Of a stretch of DNA of 64,000 nt, positions 16,340-26,245 are shown one piece after another. The translations under genes were made by a program, and so were the position numbers. Each line of letters starts with the position of its first letter. The first letter of the stretch is position 1. Source of the stretch: Calothrix sp. NIES-4105 (GTDB lineage: Bacteria > Cyanobacteriota > Cyanobacteriia > Cyanobacteriales > Nostocaceae); the NCBI RefSeq assembly GCF_002368415.1, contig NZ_AP018290.1:8547717-8611716 (forward strand), read 5' to 3'. The notes beneath the pieces were generated by a model. It made no database searches. It worked only from the letters and a program-made list of their open reading frames with translations, and was not told where the DNA came from.

Positions 16340-17710
16340 TTAGATTATCATTGATAAAACTTTATATATCAGTCGAAATAGTGAAGTGACAGCAATGGAT
16401 ATTAAGCCAGCAATAACAGCATAGAATAAGACTTGCGGTATACTCAACGAAGCTCGTACAAGATATAAAACGATTGGTAAAGTAATTAGTGGAAAAATTA
16501 TTAAATCTGAACCACCTACCCAACGTCGGAACTGAGCAAATATCATCAAGCTAATTACTATAACTGATATGCCTAAACTAATTGCTGGAGATTTAATCAA
16601 AGTCATAAGCGCTATTGCAATTAATCCGCCTTCAAGACCGCTAAATCCTGCTCCTATTAATATTTGAGATAGGGAAAATTGCGCTTTTGATGTTAGATGT
16701 GTAACTTGTTGTGATGGCTGAAGCTGTGTTTGATGTTGGTGTTGCGCCTGTTGCAATTGTAGTGATGATAATGCGTTTAGTACATCTGTAGCGGTTTGAA
16801 ACCTTTGATTTGCAGCAGGAAGTAACATTCGATTTAGAATGGATGTTAGCGTTCGACTAGTATTTACTAAATTTTCCCATTTCCACTGGTTAGTGTAGGA
16901 ATCAAACAGTTCTGTGGCATCTTTACCAGTGAGCAGAATAATTATAGTTACTGCTAAAGCATACAAGTCTGTTGATGGAAATACTTGACCTCCTGACATT
17001 TGTTCGGGTGGTGCAAACCCTAATGAATAAATCCCTGTCGAGGCGCCTAGGGTACCCGTAAGAGAATTTGTTATTAATTTAACTGCTCCAAAGTCAAGCA
17101 AAAAAAGTTTGCCGCTTTTGTCACGCATGATATTGGAGGGTTTAATATCACGATGAATAATACCTCGATTATGAACGAACTCAAGTATCTTTAAAATCGA
17201 ACTTAATACAAACACAGCATCCGATTCGGAAAATTTACCTTTTTGTATTAGTTCTTGTTCTAAATTTTCCCCATTAATATATTCTTGAACTAAATAAAAA
17301 AACTGCTCTTGCCGTCCTAGTGGTACACTTTCAACAATAACCGGAAAGTAAGCATACAAATCAGGGATTTGGTCGTGCTGGTAGCCAATTTCTTCTAAAA
17401 CTACTGCCTCGCGTTCAAATAAATCTTGCGCGACTTTTAGTTGTGTAGAACTTAAGGAACCAGCTGGCAAAAATTGCTTGACTACACAGGAGCGCATTGC
17501 AGGAGTATAACGATCAAGCGCTAAAAATGCTGCACCAAATCCACCTCTACCAAGTAACTTGGTTGGGATATAACGTCCGGCTAAAATCAATGGCATCCCG
17601 CAACTAGTACAGTATTTCTGCTGGGCGGTTCTAATTAGAGCAGTTTCGTCAAGGTCGGTAAAATGATTCAGCGGACGTGGGCAATGAGGACGAGTGCAGT
17701 AGACTTCCAT
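16340..17710 (-). CDS. Membrane-anchored serine/threonine protein kinase
   Basis: 456 residues. An N-terminal zinc-ribbon-like segment has cysteines C5, C10, C34 and C37. A Hanks-type kinase domain follows: glycine loop GRGGFGAAF, VVKQF with the ATP-binding lysine, catalytic loop HRDIKPSNIM, LLDFGAVK metal-binding motif and the PPEQ activation-segment end. The last 100 residues contain about four membrane segments. This architecture is common in filamentous cyanobacteria. The substrate is unknown. Confidence 0.92.
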   Translation of the reverse strand: MEVYCTRPHCPRPLNHFTDLDETALIRTAQQKYCTSCGMPLILAGRYIPTKLLGRGGFGAAFLALDRYTPAMRSCVVKQFLPAGSLSSTQLKVAQDLFEREAVVLEEIGYQHDQIPDLYAYFPVIVESVPLGRQEQFFYLVQEYINGENLEQELIQKGKFSESDAVFVLSSILKILEFVHNRGIIHRDIKPSNIMRDKSGKLFLLDFGAVKLITNSLTGTLGASTGIYSLGFAPPEQMSGGQVFPSTDLYALAVTIIILLTGKDATELFDSYTNQWKWENLVNTSRTLTSILNRMLLPAANQRFQTATDVLNALSSLQLQQAQHQHQTQLQPSQQVTHLTSKAQFSLSQILIGAGFSGLEGGLIAIALMTLIKSPAISLGISVIVISLMIFAQFRRWVGGSDLIIFPLITLPIVLYLVRASLSIPQVLFYAVIAGLISIAVTSLFRLIYKVLSMII

Positions 17711-17857
17711 ATTTAGCTTATTGGCGGCGTATCAAGGAGGTGAGATAGCCCACGGATCGCGCTGTGGGTATCCCCGGATTATGTGACAAAGCGAACAAAA
17801 GCCACGAGTTTATCCGTTGTATGGGAACTGCAAAGCCTTTTTTTATACTTTCAGGAA

Positions 17858-18868
17858 TTAATCATCGTCTAAAACTGGCTCCTCAACATTTAAAGCACTA
17901 ACCACTATTTCCCTGTGCGTTGATTTTAACACTTCCATATTCCAGCCCGGTGCTGCAAATTGAGGCAGGATTTCTTGGCTGAAAGCTTCGGCGGCTTTGG
18001 AACGGTAACGGTTGGGATTAAAAATTAACCATAGCGTTCGTTTAACTACTACACCTTCAATTGGTGAGCGGTGAAGTACTCCCATTTGCAACTCTTTAGA
18101 AATTGCGCTCGTTGAAACAAAGGCTGCTCCTAAGCCTGATTGCACAGCGGTTTTGATTGCTTCGATCGAATTTAACTCCATTTCAATTTTGAAACGGCGT
18201 GTATCTATATCGCAACGCGATAGTACTTGTTCGATGACCTTGCGTATAGTGGATTGCGAATCGAGAGTAATGAATTGTAATTTATATAAGTCTTCTTTTT
18301 GAATTTTTTCCAGTTTTGCAAAGGGATGGGATACAGGTAAAATCAAAGCCAGTTCGTCTTCTGAATAGGAAATAGTTTCCAACGACTCGGCAAGTTCACC
18401 AGGGACTTCACCGCCAATGATCGCTAAATCGACTTGTCCATTTGCAACGCCCCAAGCTGTGCGTCGGGTTGAGTGGACGTGTAATTGTACAGCTACATCG
18501 GGGTATTTTTGTCGGAACATGCCTATCATTCGCGGCAGCAAATAAGTGCCTGTTGTTTGAGAGGCGCCGACAATTAAAGTGCCACCTTGGAGGTTTTGCA
18601 AGTCATCGATAGCACGACAGGTTTCTTGACACAAGCTAAGGATTTTTTCGCCGTAGCTTAGTAATAGATGTCCTGCTTCGGTTAATTGCGCGCGTCTACC
18701 TCCACGGTCAAATAAGGGAACATCAAGTTGGCGCTCTAAGTTTTGCACTTGCAAGCTAACAGCAGGTTGAGAAACATATAAACTGTCAGCAGCACGCTTG
18801 AAGCTCCCTTCTGCGGCAATCGCTTTGAGAATACGTAACTGATCTAGAGTAAAAGGAAGGTCAGACAT
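17858..18868 (-). CDS. rbcR: LysR-type regulator, RbcR (Ycf30) type
   Basis: 336 residues from the ATG at 18868 ([17 protein letters not shown]). The frame continues upstream to 18934 but the extra 22 residues are not typical. An N-terminal helix-turn-helix ([23 protein letters not shown], about residues 20-42) is followed by a LysR effector domain beginning [21 protein letters not shown]. The sequence and the location upstream of ndhF/ndhD match RbcR, which controls carbon-fixation genes and responds to metabolites such as 2-oxoglutarate or NADP(H) in related regulators. The C-terminus ends with an acidic tail. Confidence 0.85.
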   Translation of the reverse strand: MSDLPFTLDQLRILKAIAAEGSFKRAADSLYVSQPAVSLQVQNLERQLDVPLFDRGGRRAQLTEAGHLLLSYGEKILSLCQETCRAIDDLQNLQGGTLIVGASQTTGTYLLPRMIGMFRQKYPDVAVQLHVHSTRRTAWGVANGQVDLAIIGGEVPGELAESLETISYSEDELALILPVSHPFAKLEKIQKEDLYKLQFITLDSQSTIRKVIEQVLSRCDIDTRRFKIEMELNSIEAIKTAVQSGLGAAFVSTSAISKELQMGVLHRSPIEGVVVKRTLWLIFNPNRYRSKAAEAFSQEILPQFAAPGWNMEVLKSTHREIVVSALNVEEPVLDDD

Positions 18869-19137
18869 AAGGCTCAACACACAAACGTTCTTTGGAGCGA
18901 TTTGAAAATTGATAATGTACTGTGTAAAAGGCACCCGTAATGAAACGAGTGCGGGGAAAGTTAATAATTCTCCACAATTAGAGGACGATTAGAGATTGCA
19001 TCTTAAGTTTGGAGGCTCTTGTTAAAAAACACAACATAAACAACATCTTGACTAAAGTCCCCCTTTAAATACTTTGTAGTATTGATTGTACTTAAACGCG
19101 CGTTTTCATTTAAATTATCCGGAGCGTATGTCGAGAG

Positions 19138-19851
19138 ATGATGCCAGATTGGTTTACTCCTAGTCATTTTATGATGCTTGGACTGCAAATTGTATTTGCA
19201 ATCGCGCACAGCGGAGGCGCTGCACTACGTCCGTGGGCAGAAAAGTATACAGGTGCTAGGCTATATCGCGTTATTTTTGCTTTAATCAGCCTGCCTTTGG
19301 CTGTTATCTTAATTGTTTACTTTTTTAATCACCGTTATGATGGGTTGCAACTTTGGCAAGTCCAAGGACTGCCAGGGGTACAAACATTCGTTTGGGTGCT
19401 ATCGGCGATATCGTTTTTGTTTTTGTATCCTGCCACATTCAATCTACTAGAAATTGCTGCCATTCAAAAGCCCCAAGTTCTTCTGTATGAAACAGGGATT
19501 ATTCGCGTTACCCGCCATCCCCAAATGGTCGGGCAGATAATTTGGTGCATTGCTCACACTTTATGGATAGGTACAACTTTCACACTTGTTACTTCACTGG
19601 GGCTAATTTTGCACCACATGTTTGGGGTTTGGCACGGCGATCGGCGCCTACAAGCACGTTACGGTGAGGCTTTTGAATTGGTAAAACAACGTACAAGCAT
19701 TATTCCATTGTTAGCAGTTCTTGACGGGCGCCAGTCAATTAAGTGGCAGGAATTTGCACGTCCTGCTTATTTAGGTGTTACGCTTTTTGTACTACTGTTT
19801 TGGTGGTTACACCCTTTGCTCTTGGTGTCAACAAGTAAGATACAGTTTTGA
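19138..19851 (+). CDS. NnrU-family membrane protein (Z-ISO related)
   Basis: 237 residues with about six membrane segments. NnrU family signatures: an N-terminal AHSGGAALRPW, RVTRHPQMVGQIIWCIAH, and HHMFGVWHGDRR. The family includes plant 15-cis-zeta-carotene isomerase (Z-ISO), a heme-containing isomerase, and NnrU proteins of denitrifiers. In cyanobacteria the gene commonly sits near rbcR and ndhF. A role in carotenoid isomerisation is possible but not shown. Two adjacent ATG codons begin the frame. Confidence 0.82.
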   Translation: MMPDWFTPSHFMMLGLQIVFAIAHSGGAALRPWAEKYTGARLYRVIFALISLPLAVILIVYFFNHRYDGLQLWQVQGLPGVQTFVWVLSAISFLFLYPATFNLLEIAAIQKPQVLLYETGIIRVTRHPQMVGQIIWCIAHTLWIGTTFTLVTSLGLILHHMFGVWHGDRRLQARYGEAFELVKQRTSIIPLLAVLDGRQSIKWQEFARPAYLGVTLFVLLFWWLHPLLLVSTSKIQF

Positions 19852-19962
19852 ATACTAGCACATAGTCTATTGACAAACTTACCAAAACAAATTTTCGCCC
19901 AACGTTTCCTGTTATCAAATACAGCAAAATCAATGTACGATGGATTGAAGTAGCTATTGATT

Positions 19963-19980
19963 GGGGGTAGCGCTACCCCC
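19963..19980. terminator. 18-bp perfect palindrome after the NnrU gene
   Basis: GGGGGTAGCGCTACCCCC lies between the NnrU-family gene and the thioredoxin gene. It can form a strong short hairpin, though no U-run follows directly. May reduce readthrough. Confidence 0.4.
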
Positions 19981-20028
19981 AGTAGCCATTTTCCTTAATA
20001 TTAAAACCCTATAAATCATAGAGGCGTC

Positions 20029-20400
20029 ATGGTGTTGTCGGTTAGTGAGCGGACATTTACTCAAGAAGTTTTAGAATCTCATGTTCCTGTGTTAGTAAAC
20101 TTTGGGGCGCCTTGGTGCGGCTTATGTCGGATTATTCACCCTCTACTGTTGCAGTTCAACCGAGAATGTGGAGGGGAAATCAAACTCGTTGGAATCAACG
20201 CTGATGAAAATTTTAAAATATCGAATAAGTATAAGCTTAAATCACTGCCAACTTTAATCTTGATTGAACAAGGGTTAGTTCGGCTACGGCTTGAAGGATT
20301 TAAAGGACGTGAGGACTTACTTTATTCCTTACAACAAATTAAAGAAAGCTACATTTCGGAACATAATCACAGTAGCTCAAAAACAGTCAATGTCATGTAA
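20029..20400 (+). CDS. Thioredoxin-like protein with CGLC active site
   Basis: 123 residues with a thioredoxin fold: VLVNFGAPWCGLCRIIHPLL around the redox pair C30-C33 and the cis-proline segment LKSLPTLILIEQG. The usual active-site proline (CGPC) is replaced by leucine, which should shift redox potential or partner choice. A short C-terminal extension (about 20 residues) is Ser/His-rich. Neighbours are electron-transport genes, consistent with a redox regulatory role, but this is inference. Confidence 0.85.
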   Translation: MVLSVSERTFTQEVLESHVPVLVNFGAPWCGLCRIIHPLLLQFNRECGGEIKLVGINADENFKISNKYKLKSLPTLILIEQGLVRLRLEGFKGREDLLYSLQQIKESYISEHNHSSSKTVNVM

Positions 20401-20872
20401 TGTGACTATTCTTTTTCACGCCTGAAGGGTGCTTATATTTGGTCAGATTCCCGACTTCTGAAGTCGGGAATCTTAAAGAGCGCGCGTTTGGAACTCCATG
20501 CGTATATTAGTAATCTTTGTCATCATCCTTCGTGATGATATAAATGCCTAATCTATGGTTAGATAAGATGATCGGGTAGAAAAGCTTTAATCATGGGTTA
20601 AGTTTGAAGTAGAGTCATTCAAGAGCGAGGTTTATTTTCGGTGCTGTTTAAAATACTTGTCTTAGGAAGAAAAAAATTGTGTCTTATTGTACAGGACGAT
20701 AAACTAGTCACCCTTAAGAATGTTAATGCATTTCTTCAAAATCTAAACAATGGCTTAACTACCCACCCGATTCCATTCTGGTGGGGTATTTTATGAATAA
20801 AGGTGTGTGTCACAATTATTAACAGTTCCGACAAATAACTTAATCTTTGAATTCTAGAAGTAGGCGCCAGTG
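20401..20872. other. Intergenic region upstream of ndhF
   Basis: Contains a near-perfect hairpin at 20445-20473 (arms AGATTCCCGACTTC and GAAGTCGGGAATCT), a dispersed sequence whose relative lies at 24873-24905. A weak 51-codon frame (GTG 20641 to 20796) contains VQDDKLV, also present near the C-terminus of the NTPase at 5159-7387. The remainder presumably holds the ndhF promoter and leader. Confidence 0.5.
20445..20473. terminator. Palindromic hairpin after the thioredoxin gene
   Basis: Fourteen-base arms AGATTCCCGACTTC and GAAGTCGGGAATCT are separated by a single T, so a stem of about 13 bp is possible. It is a dispersed repeat type that may serve as a terminator. Confidence 0.5.
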
Positions 20873-22963
20873 ATGGAAATAATCTATCAGTATGCTTGGC
20901 TAATTCCAGTACTCCCGCTGCTTGGGGCAATGCTGGTAGGGCTAGGATTACTCTCTCTCAATCAGGTAACAAACAAAGCGCGACAGCTAAACTCCGCATT
21001 AATCATCTCGTTGATGGGTATAGCGATGGGTCTTAGTGTTGCCATCTTATGGAGCCAAATTCAAGGACACCCTACCTACACCAGTATCTTTGAATGGGCA
21101 GCAGCTGGTAACTTCCATTTGAGCATGGGTTACACGATTGACCACCTGACAGCCTTAATGCTTGTAGTTGTAACAACTGTAGCTTTCCTAGTAATGATAT
21201 ATACGGATGGCTACATGGCACATGACCCAGGTTATGTGCGCTTCTACGCTTACTTAAGCTTATTCGGTTCGTCAATGCTAGGGTTAGTGGTCAGTCCTAA
21301 CCTTGTACAAGTTTATGTATTTTGGGAACTCGTAGGGATGTGTTCCTATTTGCTGGTCGGTTTTTGGTATGACCGCAAGGCAGCAGCAGACGCTTGTCAA
21401 AAGGCGTTTGTCACTAACCGCGTAGGTGACTTTGGTTTGTTGTTGGGTATCTTAGGGCTTTTCTGGGCAACAGGAAGCTTTGAGTTTGATATTATGGGCG
21501 TCCGTCTTGGCGAACTTGTCCAGAATGGCTCTGTAAGCAATTTTCTAGCAATTTTGCTGGCGATTTTAGTATTTTTAGGACCCGTTGCGAAATCCGCACA
21601 GTTTCCCTTACATGTTTGGCTTCCAGACGCGATGGAAGGTCCTACACCAATTTCCGCGCTGATCCATGCAGCAACAATGGTAGCGGCTGGTGTATTCTTA
21701 GTCGCACGCATGTACCCTGTGTTTGAACATGTACCTGCAGCAATGAATGTAATTGCGTACACAGGCGCCTTTACTGCGTTTTTGGGAGCAACAATTGCGA
21801 TAACCCAAAACGATATCAAAAAAGGATTGGCGTATTCAACAATTTCCCAGCTTGGCTACATGGTCATGGCAATGGGTGTTGGCGCCTATAGTGCAGGATT
21901 ATTCCACCTAATGACCCACGCTTACTTTAAAGCGATGTTGTTCTTAGGTTCAGGTTCTGTCATCCACGGTATGGAAGGTGTTGTCGGTCATAACCCAGCT
22001 TTGGCGCAGGATATGCGGTTGATGGGTGGACTACGAAAATACATGCCAGTTACAGGTATTACCTTCTTAATTGGTTGCTTGGCAATTTCTGGTATTCCTC
22101 CTTTTGCTGGTTTTTGGTCAAAAGATGAAATCCTCGGCGCCGCATTTGCAGCAAACCCATTATTATGGTTTGTTGGTTATGCAACCGCTGGTATCACCGC
22201 TTTTTATATGTTCCGGATGTACTTTTCTACCTTTGAAGGTGGGTTCCGGGGTACTGATAAGAAGATAATTCAGAAGCTTGAGAAAGCTGCAACAATTTTG
22301 GTTGAAGGCGAAGCACTGGCGCCTAATTTTGGACCTGGTGCAATGAAACAAGGCGAGTTAGAAGCTACTGGTGGTGGTCATCACTCAGACCACGGTCATG
22401 GACATAGCAGCGAACCGCACGAGTCGCCGTGGACAATGACTTTACCATTAGCAGTACTTGCGATTCCTTCGATGTTAATTGGTTTAGTTGGTACACCTTA
22501 TGCTAACTACTTTGAGGAGTTTATTCATGCTCCTAGCGAAACAGCTTTGGAGATAGCAGAAAAAGCTGCTGAATTCAACCCCCAAGAATTTTATGTGATG
22601 GCGGGTAGTTCGGTTGGTATTTCGTTAATTGGGATAACCTTAGCTTCGCTGATGTACTTGTGGCGGAAAATTGACCCCGCTGCTATTGCATCTCAAATCA
22701 AGCCTTTGTACGAGCTTTCGCTCAACAAGTGGTATTTCGATGATATTTACCACAAAGTTTTCGTTTTAGGATTACGGCGCCTTGCCCGTCAAGTTATGGA
22801 AGTTGACTTCCGCGTCGTTGATGGTGCTGTTAACTTGACTGGTTTCTTCACGCTTGTGAGTGGTGAAGGATTGAAGTATATCGAAAACGGACGCGCGCAA
22901 TTCTACGCTTTGATTATATTTGGTGCGGTTTTAGCGCTAGTAATTTTGTTTGGCGTTACTTAA
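20873..22963 (+). CDS. ndhF: NAD(P)H-quinone oxidoreductase subunit 5
   Basis: 696 residues. The ATG at 20873 is preferred over an in-frame GTG one codon upstream. Thylakoid NDH-1 membrane subunit of the antiporter-like family, used in respiration and cyclic electron flow around photosystem I. Visible: YTDGYMAHDPGYVRFYAYLSLF, VFWELVGMCSYLLVGFW (proton-channel glutamate), LPDAMEGPTPISALIHAATMVAAGV and TISQLGYMVMAMGVGAY signatures, about 15 membrane segments and a His-rich cytosolic loop around residues 500-520. Its neighbour ndhD makes this the ndhF1-D1 pair of the NDH-1L complex. Confidence 0.96.
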   Translation: MEIIYQYAWLIPVLPLLGAMLVGLGLLSLNQVTNKARQLNSALIISLMGIAMGLSVAILWSQIQGHPTYTSIFEWAAAGNFHLSMGYTIDHLTALMLVVVTTVAFLVMIYTDGYMAHDPGYVRFYAYLSLFGSSMLGLVVSPNLVQVYVFWELVGMCSYLLVGFWYDRKAAADACQKAFVTNRVGDFGLLLGILGLFWATGSFEFDIMGVRLGELVQNGSVSNFLAILLAILVFLGPVAKSAQFPLHVWLPDAMEGPTPISALIHAATMVAAGVFLVARMYPVFEHVPAAMNVIAYTGAFTAFLGATIAITQNDIKKGLAYSTISQLGYMVMAMGVGAYSAGLFHLMTHAYFKAMLFLGSGSVIHGMEGVVGHNPALAQDMRLMGGLRKYMPVTGITFLIGCLAISGIPPFAGFWSKDEILGAAFAANPLLWFVGYATAGITAFYMFRMYFSTFEGGFRGTDKKIIQKLEKAATILVEGEALAPNFGPGAMKQGELEATGGGHHSDHGHGHSSEPHESPWTMTLPLAVLAIPSMLIGLVGTPYANYFEEFIHAPSETALEIAEKAAEFNPQEFYVMAGSSVGISLIGITLASLMYLWRKIDPAAIASQIKPLYELSLNKWYFDDIYHKVFVLGLRRLARQVMEVDFRVVDGAVNLTGFFTLVSGEGLKYIENGRAQFYALIIFGAVLALVILFGVT

Positions 22964-22965
22964 AG

Positions 22966-23040
22966 AAGTGCTGAGTGTAAAGTGCGCTCGTGCTGAGTTA
23001 TGAGTTTTTATACTCAGCACGAGCGCACGAGCGCACTTTT
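22966..23040. repeat. Heptad-derived long hairpin between ndhF and ndhD
   Basis: GTGCGCTCGTGCTGAGT (22982-22998) pairs perfectly with ACTCAGCACGAGCGCAC (23012-23028), a 17-bp stem with a 13-base loop; the right arm then repeats GAGCGCAC. Made of the same TGCTGAG motif as the larger heptad arrays. Its place in the ndhF-ndhD spacer could uncouple or stabilise the messages. Confidence 0.75.
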
Positions 23041-23167
23041 AACTAATTTAGCTTCATTTTTATTAAATCAAGCTAACAATGTAGGCGAAAGCCGAAAAAA
23101 ACTGCTAGTAAATAGAGCTAGTGGACGATAGCCGAAAACTTAATTATTCGTTACTAGATAACTTTCG

Positions 23168-24748
23168 ATGAATACAGCTCATTTCCCGTGGCTGACGACG
23201 ATTATTCTTTTGCCAATTGCGGCGTCGCTACTAGTACCAATTATCCCGGATAAAGATGGCAAAACAGTTCGCTGGTTCGCGCTGATCGTTGGACTAGTTG
23301 ATTTTGCATTGATTGTTACTGCGTTCTATACTGGATACGATTTTTCTAATCCAGATTTGCAGCTAGTTGAAAGCTACCCTTGGGTACCACAACTTGATTT
23401 GAATTGGTCAGTAGGGGCAGACGGCTTGTCGATGCCCCTTATTATTTTGACAGGGTTTATCACAACGCTGGCAATTTTGGCAGCATGGCCTGTAACTCTG
23501 AAACCAAGGCTATTTTATTTCTTAATTTTGGCAATGTACGGTGGACAAATAGCCGTGTTCGCTGTACAAGACATGCTGTTGTTCTTCCTGGTATGGGAAC
23601 TCGAACTTGTGCCTGTATATTTCTTGCTGTCGATATGGGGTGGTAAGAAAAGACAGTATGCGGCAACTAAGTTTATTTTGTACACAGCAGGTGGGTCGCT
23701 GTTTATTTTGCTCGCTGCCTTAACAATGGGATTTTACGGCGACACGGTAACGTTCAATATGCACGCTTTAGGGCTTAAAGATTACGCCCTTAACGTTGAA
23801 CTCTTGCTTTACGGCGCCTTTTTAATTGCCTACGCGGTCAAATTACCTATCATTCCTCTCCACACTTGGCTACCTGATGCTCACGGCGAAGCAACAGCCC
23901 CCGTCCACATGTTGCTTGCTGGTATTCTGCTAAAAATGGGTGGATATGCTTTAGTTCGCATGAATGCTCAGATGTTACCTGATGCTCATGCTTATTTTGC
24001 GCCTGTGCTGGTGATATTAGGTGTAGTCAATATTATCTACGCCGCTTTAACATCGTTTGCCCAGCGTAACCTCAAGCGTAAAATCGCTTATTCTTCGATT
24101 TCGCACATGGGGTTTGTGACTATTGGTATTGCTTCGTTTACTGATTTGGGTTTAAACGGCGCCATACTGCAAATGGTATCCCACGGTTTGATTGGGGCTA
24201 GTTTATTCTTCCTTGTCGGTGCTACATACGACCGTACTCATACACTGATGCTGGATGAGATGGGTGGTGTTGGTCAACGTATGGGTAAAATCTTTGCGAT
24301 GTTTACTACTTGTTCGTTGGCATCTTTGGCATTGCCGGGAATGAGCGGTTTTGTTGCAGAATTAATGGTATTCGTTGGTTTCGCCACCAGCGATGCTTAT
24401 AGTCCAACTTTTAAAGTGATTGTGGTCTTCTTGATGGCAATTGGTGTCATTCTCACTCCAATCTACTTGCTATCGATGCTGCGCGAGATTTTCTACGGTA
24501 AAGAAAACGAAGAACTCGTATCGCATCAAAAGCTTATCGATGCCGAACCGCGCGAGATTTTCATTATCGCCTGCTTGTTGGTACCGATTATCGGAATTGG
24601 TTTATATCCTAAGATGTTGACTCAGGTTTATGATTCAACCACAATACAGCTAACTGCAAGGCTACGTGATTCGGTGCCAACGATAGCACAAAAAGAATCA
24701 CCCGCTGTTTCGCTTAAGGCGCCAGTACTTAGCGAAGAAATAAAATGA
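23168..24748 (+). CDS. ndhD: NAD(P)H-quinone oxidoreductase subunit 4 (NdhD1 type)
   Basis: 526 residues with about 14 membrane segments. Proton-pumping antiporter-like subunit of thylakoid NDH-1. Motifs: [39 protein letters not shown] (loop with conserved His/Asp), [20 protein letters not shown], and [17 protein letters not shown]. It follows ndhF by about 200 bases in the same direction, so a shared transcript is possible despite the strong hairpin between them. Assigned to D1 from context and sequence. Confidence 0.96.
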   Translation: MNTAHFPWLTTIILLPIAASLLVPIIPDKDGKTVRWFALIVGLVDFALIVTAFYTGYDFSNPDLQLVESYPWVPQLDLNWSVGADGLSMPLIILTGFITTLAILAAWPVTLKPRLFYFLILAMYGGQIAVFAVQDMLLFFLVWELELVPVYFLLSIWGGKKRQYAATKFILYTAGGSLFILLAALTMGFYGDTVTFNMHALGLKDYALNVELLLYGAFLIAYAVKLPIIPLHTWLPDAHGEATAPVHMLLAGILLKMGGYALVRMNAQMLPDAHAYFAPVLVILGVVNIIYAALTSFAQRNLKRKIAYSSISHMGFVTIGIASFTDLGLNGAILQMVSHGLIGASLFFLVGATYDRTHTLMLDEMGGVGQRMGKIFAMFTTCSLASLALPGMSGFVAELMVFVGFATSDAYSPTFKVIVVFLMAIGVILTPIYLLSMLREIFYGKENEELVSHQKLIDAEPREIFIIACLLVPIIGIGLYPKMLTQVYDSTTIQLTARLRDSVPTIAQKESPAVSLKAPVLSEEIK

Positions 24749-24942
24749 CTTAAATTTGATTAACTTTGCAGGGTAGGAGTAACCGTTCAGGGGGCGCCTA
24801 CCTTTTTTTTATTCTAAATTTTTAATTATTGATAAATGTTTAATTAATCTGGGAATAATAAATTTGTAGACAAATTCCCGACTTCTTGAATAAGTCGAGA
24901 ATCTTTGAACTTTTAAAATCATTAAATTTTAGGATTGGCAAA

Positions 24943-25452
24943 ATGGAGCTAATAGGCTTTTTTCTATTTTGTACAATATATTCATGGTATTTAAGTTCAA
25001 CTAGTCCTGACTCTAAACCGGAAATAATTGAAAATAAGGCAATGGATATAGTCAAAGTTGTGAATTTAAATCATACTGAACTAATTAGATATATTGACAA
25101 AATGTTAGGGCAGGAATTTGAATCTTTTTTACAGTGTCTTTTAGAAAAGCTTGGATACATAGTATTCCAAACTGCTACTAGTGGAGACTTTGGGGCAGAT
25201 TTAATAGCTTATAAAGATGGTTTCAAAATCATTATTCAGGCTAAAAGATATAGTAGTGCTGTTGGAATTAAAGCTGTACAAGAAGCTTTAGGCGCCGTTA
25301 ATCACTATAATGCAAACAAAGCAATCGTAATTACTAATAATAGTTTTACCAAAAAAGCCTGTGAACTTGCCGCCAGCAATAATGTAGAACTATGGGATAG
25401 AAGTATTTTATTTGAATTAATACTATTTGTAAAACGTAAACTAAAGGATTAA
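24943..25452 (+). CDS. Membrane-anchored Mrr-like restriction endonuclease domain protein
   Basis: 169 residues from ATG 24943, preceded by AGGA at good spacing. An upstream TTG at 24886 lies inside a dispersed hairpin and is not preferred. One N-terminal membrane segment (about residues 2-18) is followed by a Mrr_cat fold: FESFLQCLLEKLGYIV, GDFGADLIAY (catalytic Asp), IIIQAKRYSS (QxK) and AIVITNNSFTKKACELAASNNVELWD. Such proteins cut DNA, often methylated DNA, or act as PD-(D/E)XK nucleases of unknown role. No methyltransferase is adjacent. The membrane anchor suggests action at the membrane, for example on incoming DNA. Confidence 0.78.
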   Translation: MELIGFFLFCTIYSWYLSSTSPDSKPEIIENKAMDIVKVVNLNHTELIRYIDKMLGQEFESFLQCLLEKLGYIVFQTATSGDFGADLIAYKDGFKIIIQAKRYSSAVGIKAVQEALGAVNHYNANKAIVITNNSFTKKACELAASNNVELWDRSILFELILFVKRKLKD

Positions 25453-25455
25453 GTG

Positions 25456-26136
25456 TCAAACTCGTAGCTTGGTGACAGCAATGTTACCTGAAAAGCATAC
25501 TTCAACATCACTTCCTTCTGTGCGCTCACGTTGGCTGTAATTTCCTACGTAATAAAATTCATTCCCTTCGATGCGGTAGTTTACGGGTAGGGGTTTAGTA
25601 CAAGGTTGGCAAAATATAATTTCAGGTTCTGGTTCACCTGGTTGAAGGTGTGGTAAGTTTACGTTCCAAAATGTGCCAGGTTCCCATGAACGATTTAATA
25701 AGTCTTCTAATACTTTTGCTGTAAACTTTGATGCTGCATCCCAGTTGTAATTTAGTTTGCCTTTGCGGTAGTGTGAAATTGCAATGCCTGGTACACCAAG
25801 CATTGCTGCTTCACGAACTGCAGCAACTGTACCAGAAATATACGCATCAACACCCAAGTTACCTCCAGCATTGATACCTGATAGGACAAATTTGGCACTT
25901 TTACAAATATGAGTTAGGGCAATTCGGGAACAGTCAGCAGGGGTGCCACCAATTGCATATTCGCGTTCGGAACGATGTAAAAGTGGTATCGAACGGGTAG
26001 TAGTTACTTGATGTCCACAACCTGACTGATGATCCTTTGGAGCGGCAATGATTGTTTCGTAACCTTCTACAGCTTTTAATAGTGCTTGAATTCCTGGAGC
26101 ATCAATACCGTCATCATTGGTAAGAATTAAAGTCAT
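25456..26136 (-). CDS. surE: 5'/3'-nucleotidase SurE
   Basis: 226 residues. Metal-dependent phosphatase that dephosphorylates nucleoside 5'- and 3'-monophosphates and short polyphosphates. The metal site is LTNDDGIDAPG (D8, D9), with further family motifs APKDHQSGCGH, GGTPADCSR and LSGINAGGNLG. Length is within the short-form range (220-270). Converges with the Mrr-like gene with only three bases between stop codons. Confidence 0.95.
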   Translation of the reverse strand: MTLILTNDDGIDAPGIQALLKAVEGYETIIAAPKDHQSGCGHQVTTTRSIPLLHRSEREYAIGGTPADCSRIALTHICKSAKFVLSGINAGGNLGVDAYISGTVAAVREAAMLGVPGIAISHYRKGKLNYNWDAASKFTAKVLEDLLNRSWEPGTFWNVNLPHLQPGEPEPEIIFCQPCTKPLPVNYRIEGNEFYYVGNYSQRERTEGSDVEVCFSGNIAVTKLRV

Positions 26137-26139
26137 GTT

Positions 26140-26197
26140 GGGGCGGGTTAACCTAAATTTTGGACTATTACTAGGATACAGGTAAACCCGCCCGTAC
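26140..26197. repeat. GGGCGGGTT palindromic repeat, copy 3
   Basis: Arms GGGCGGGTTA and TAAACCCGCCCGTAC surround an AT-rich loop in the gap between the DUF1868-type gene and surE. Same family as 2872-2929 and 3880-3936. Confidence 0.7.
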
Positions 26198-26245
26198 TTT
26201 TGCGGTTAGGAGGCGCGGAGTACGGTGGCAAAAGCCACCTTACTA

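Noticed and set aside
17731-17745. AAGGAGGTGAG ribosome-binding-like sequence before the kinase gene on the plus strand
   Set aside because: No open frame follows at suitable distance on that strand.
20641-20796. 51-codon frame in the ndhF leader
   Set aside because: GTG start, poor ribosome-binding site, ends just before ndhF. Listed only for the shared motif with the NTPase.
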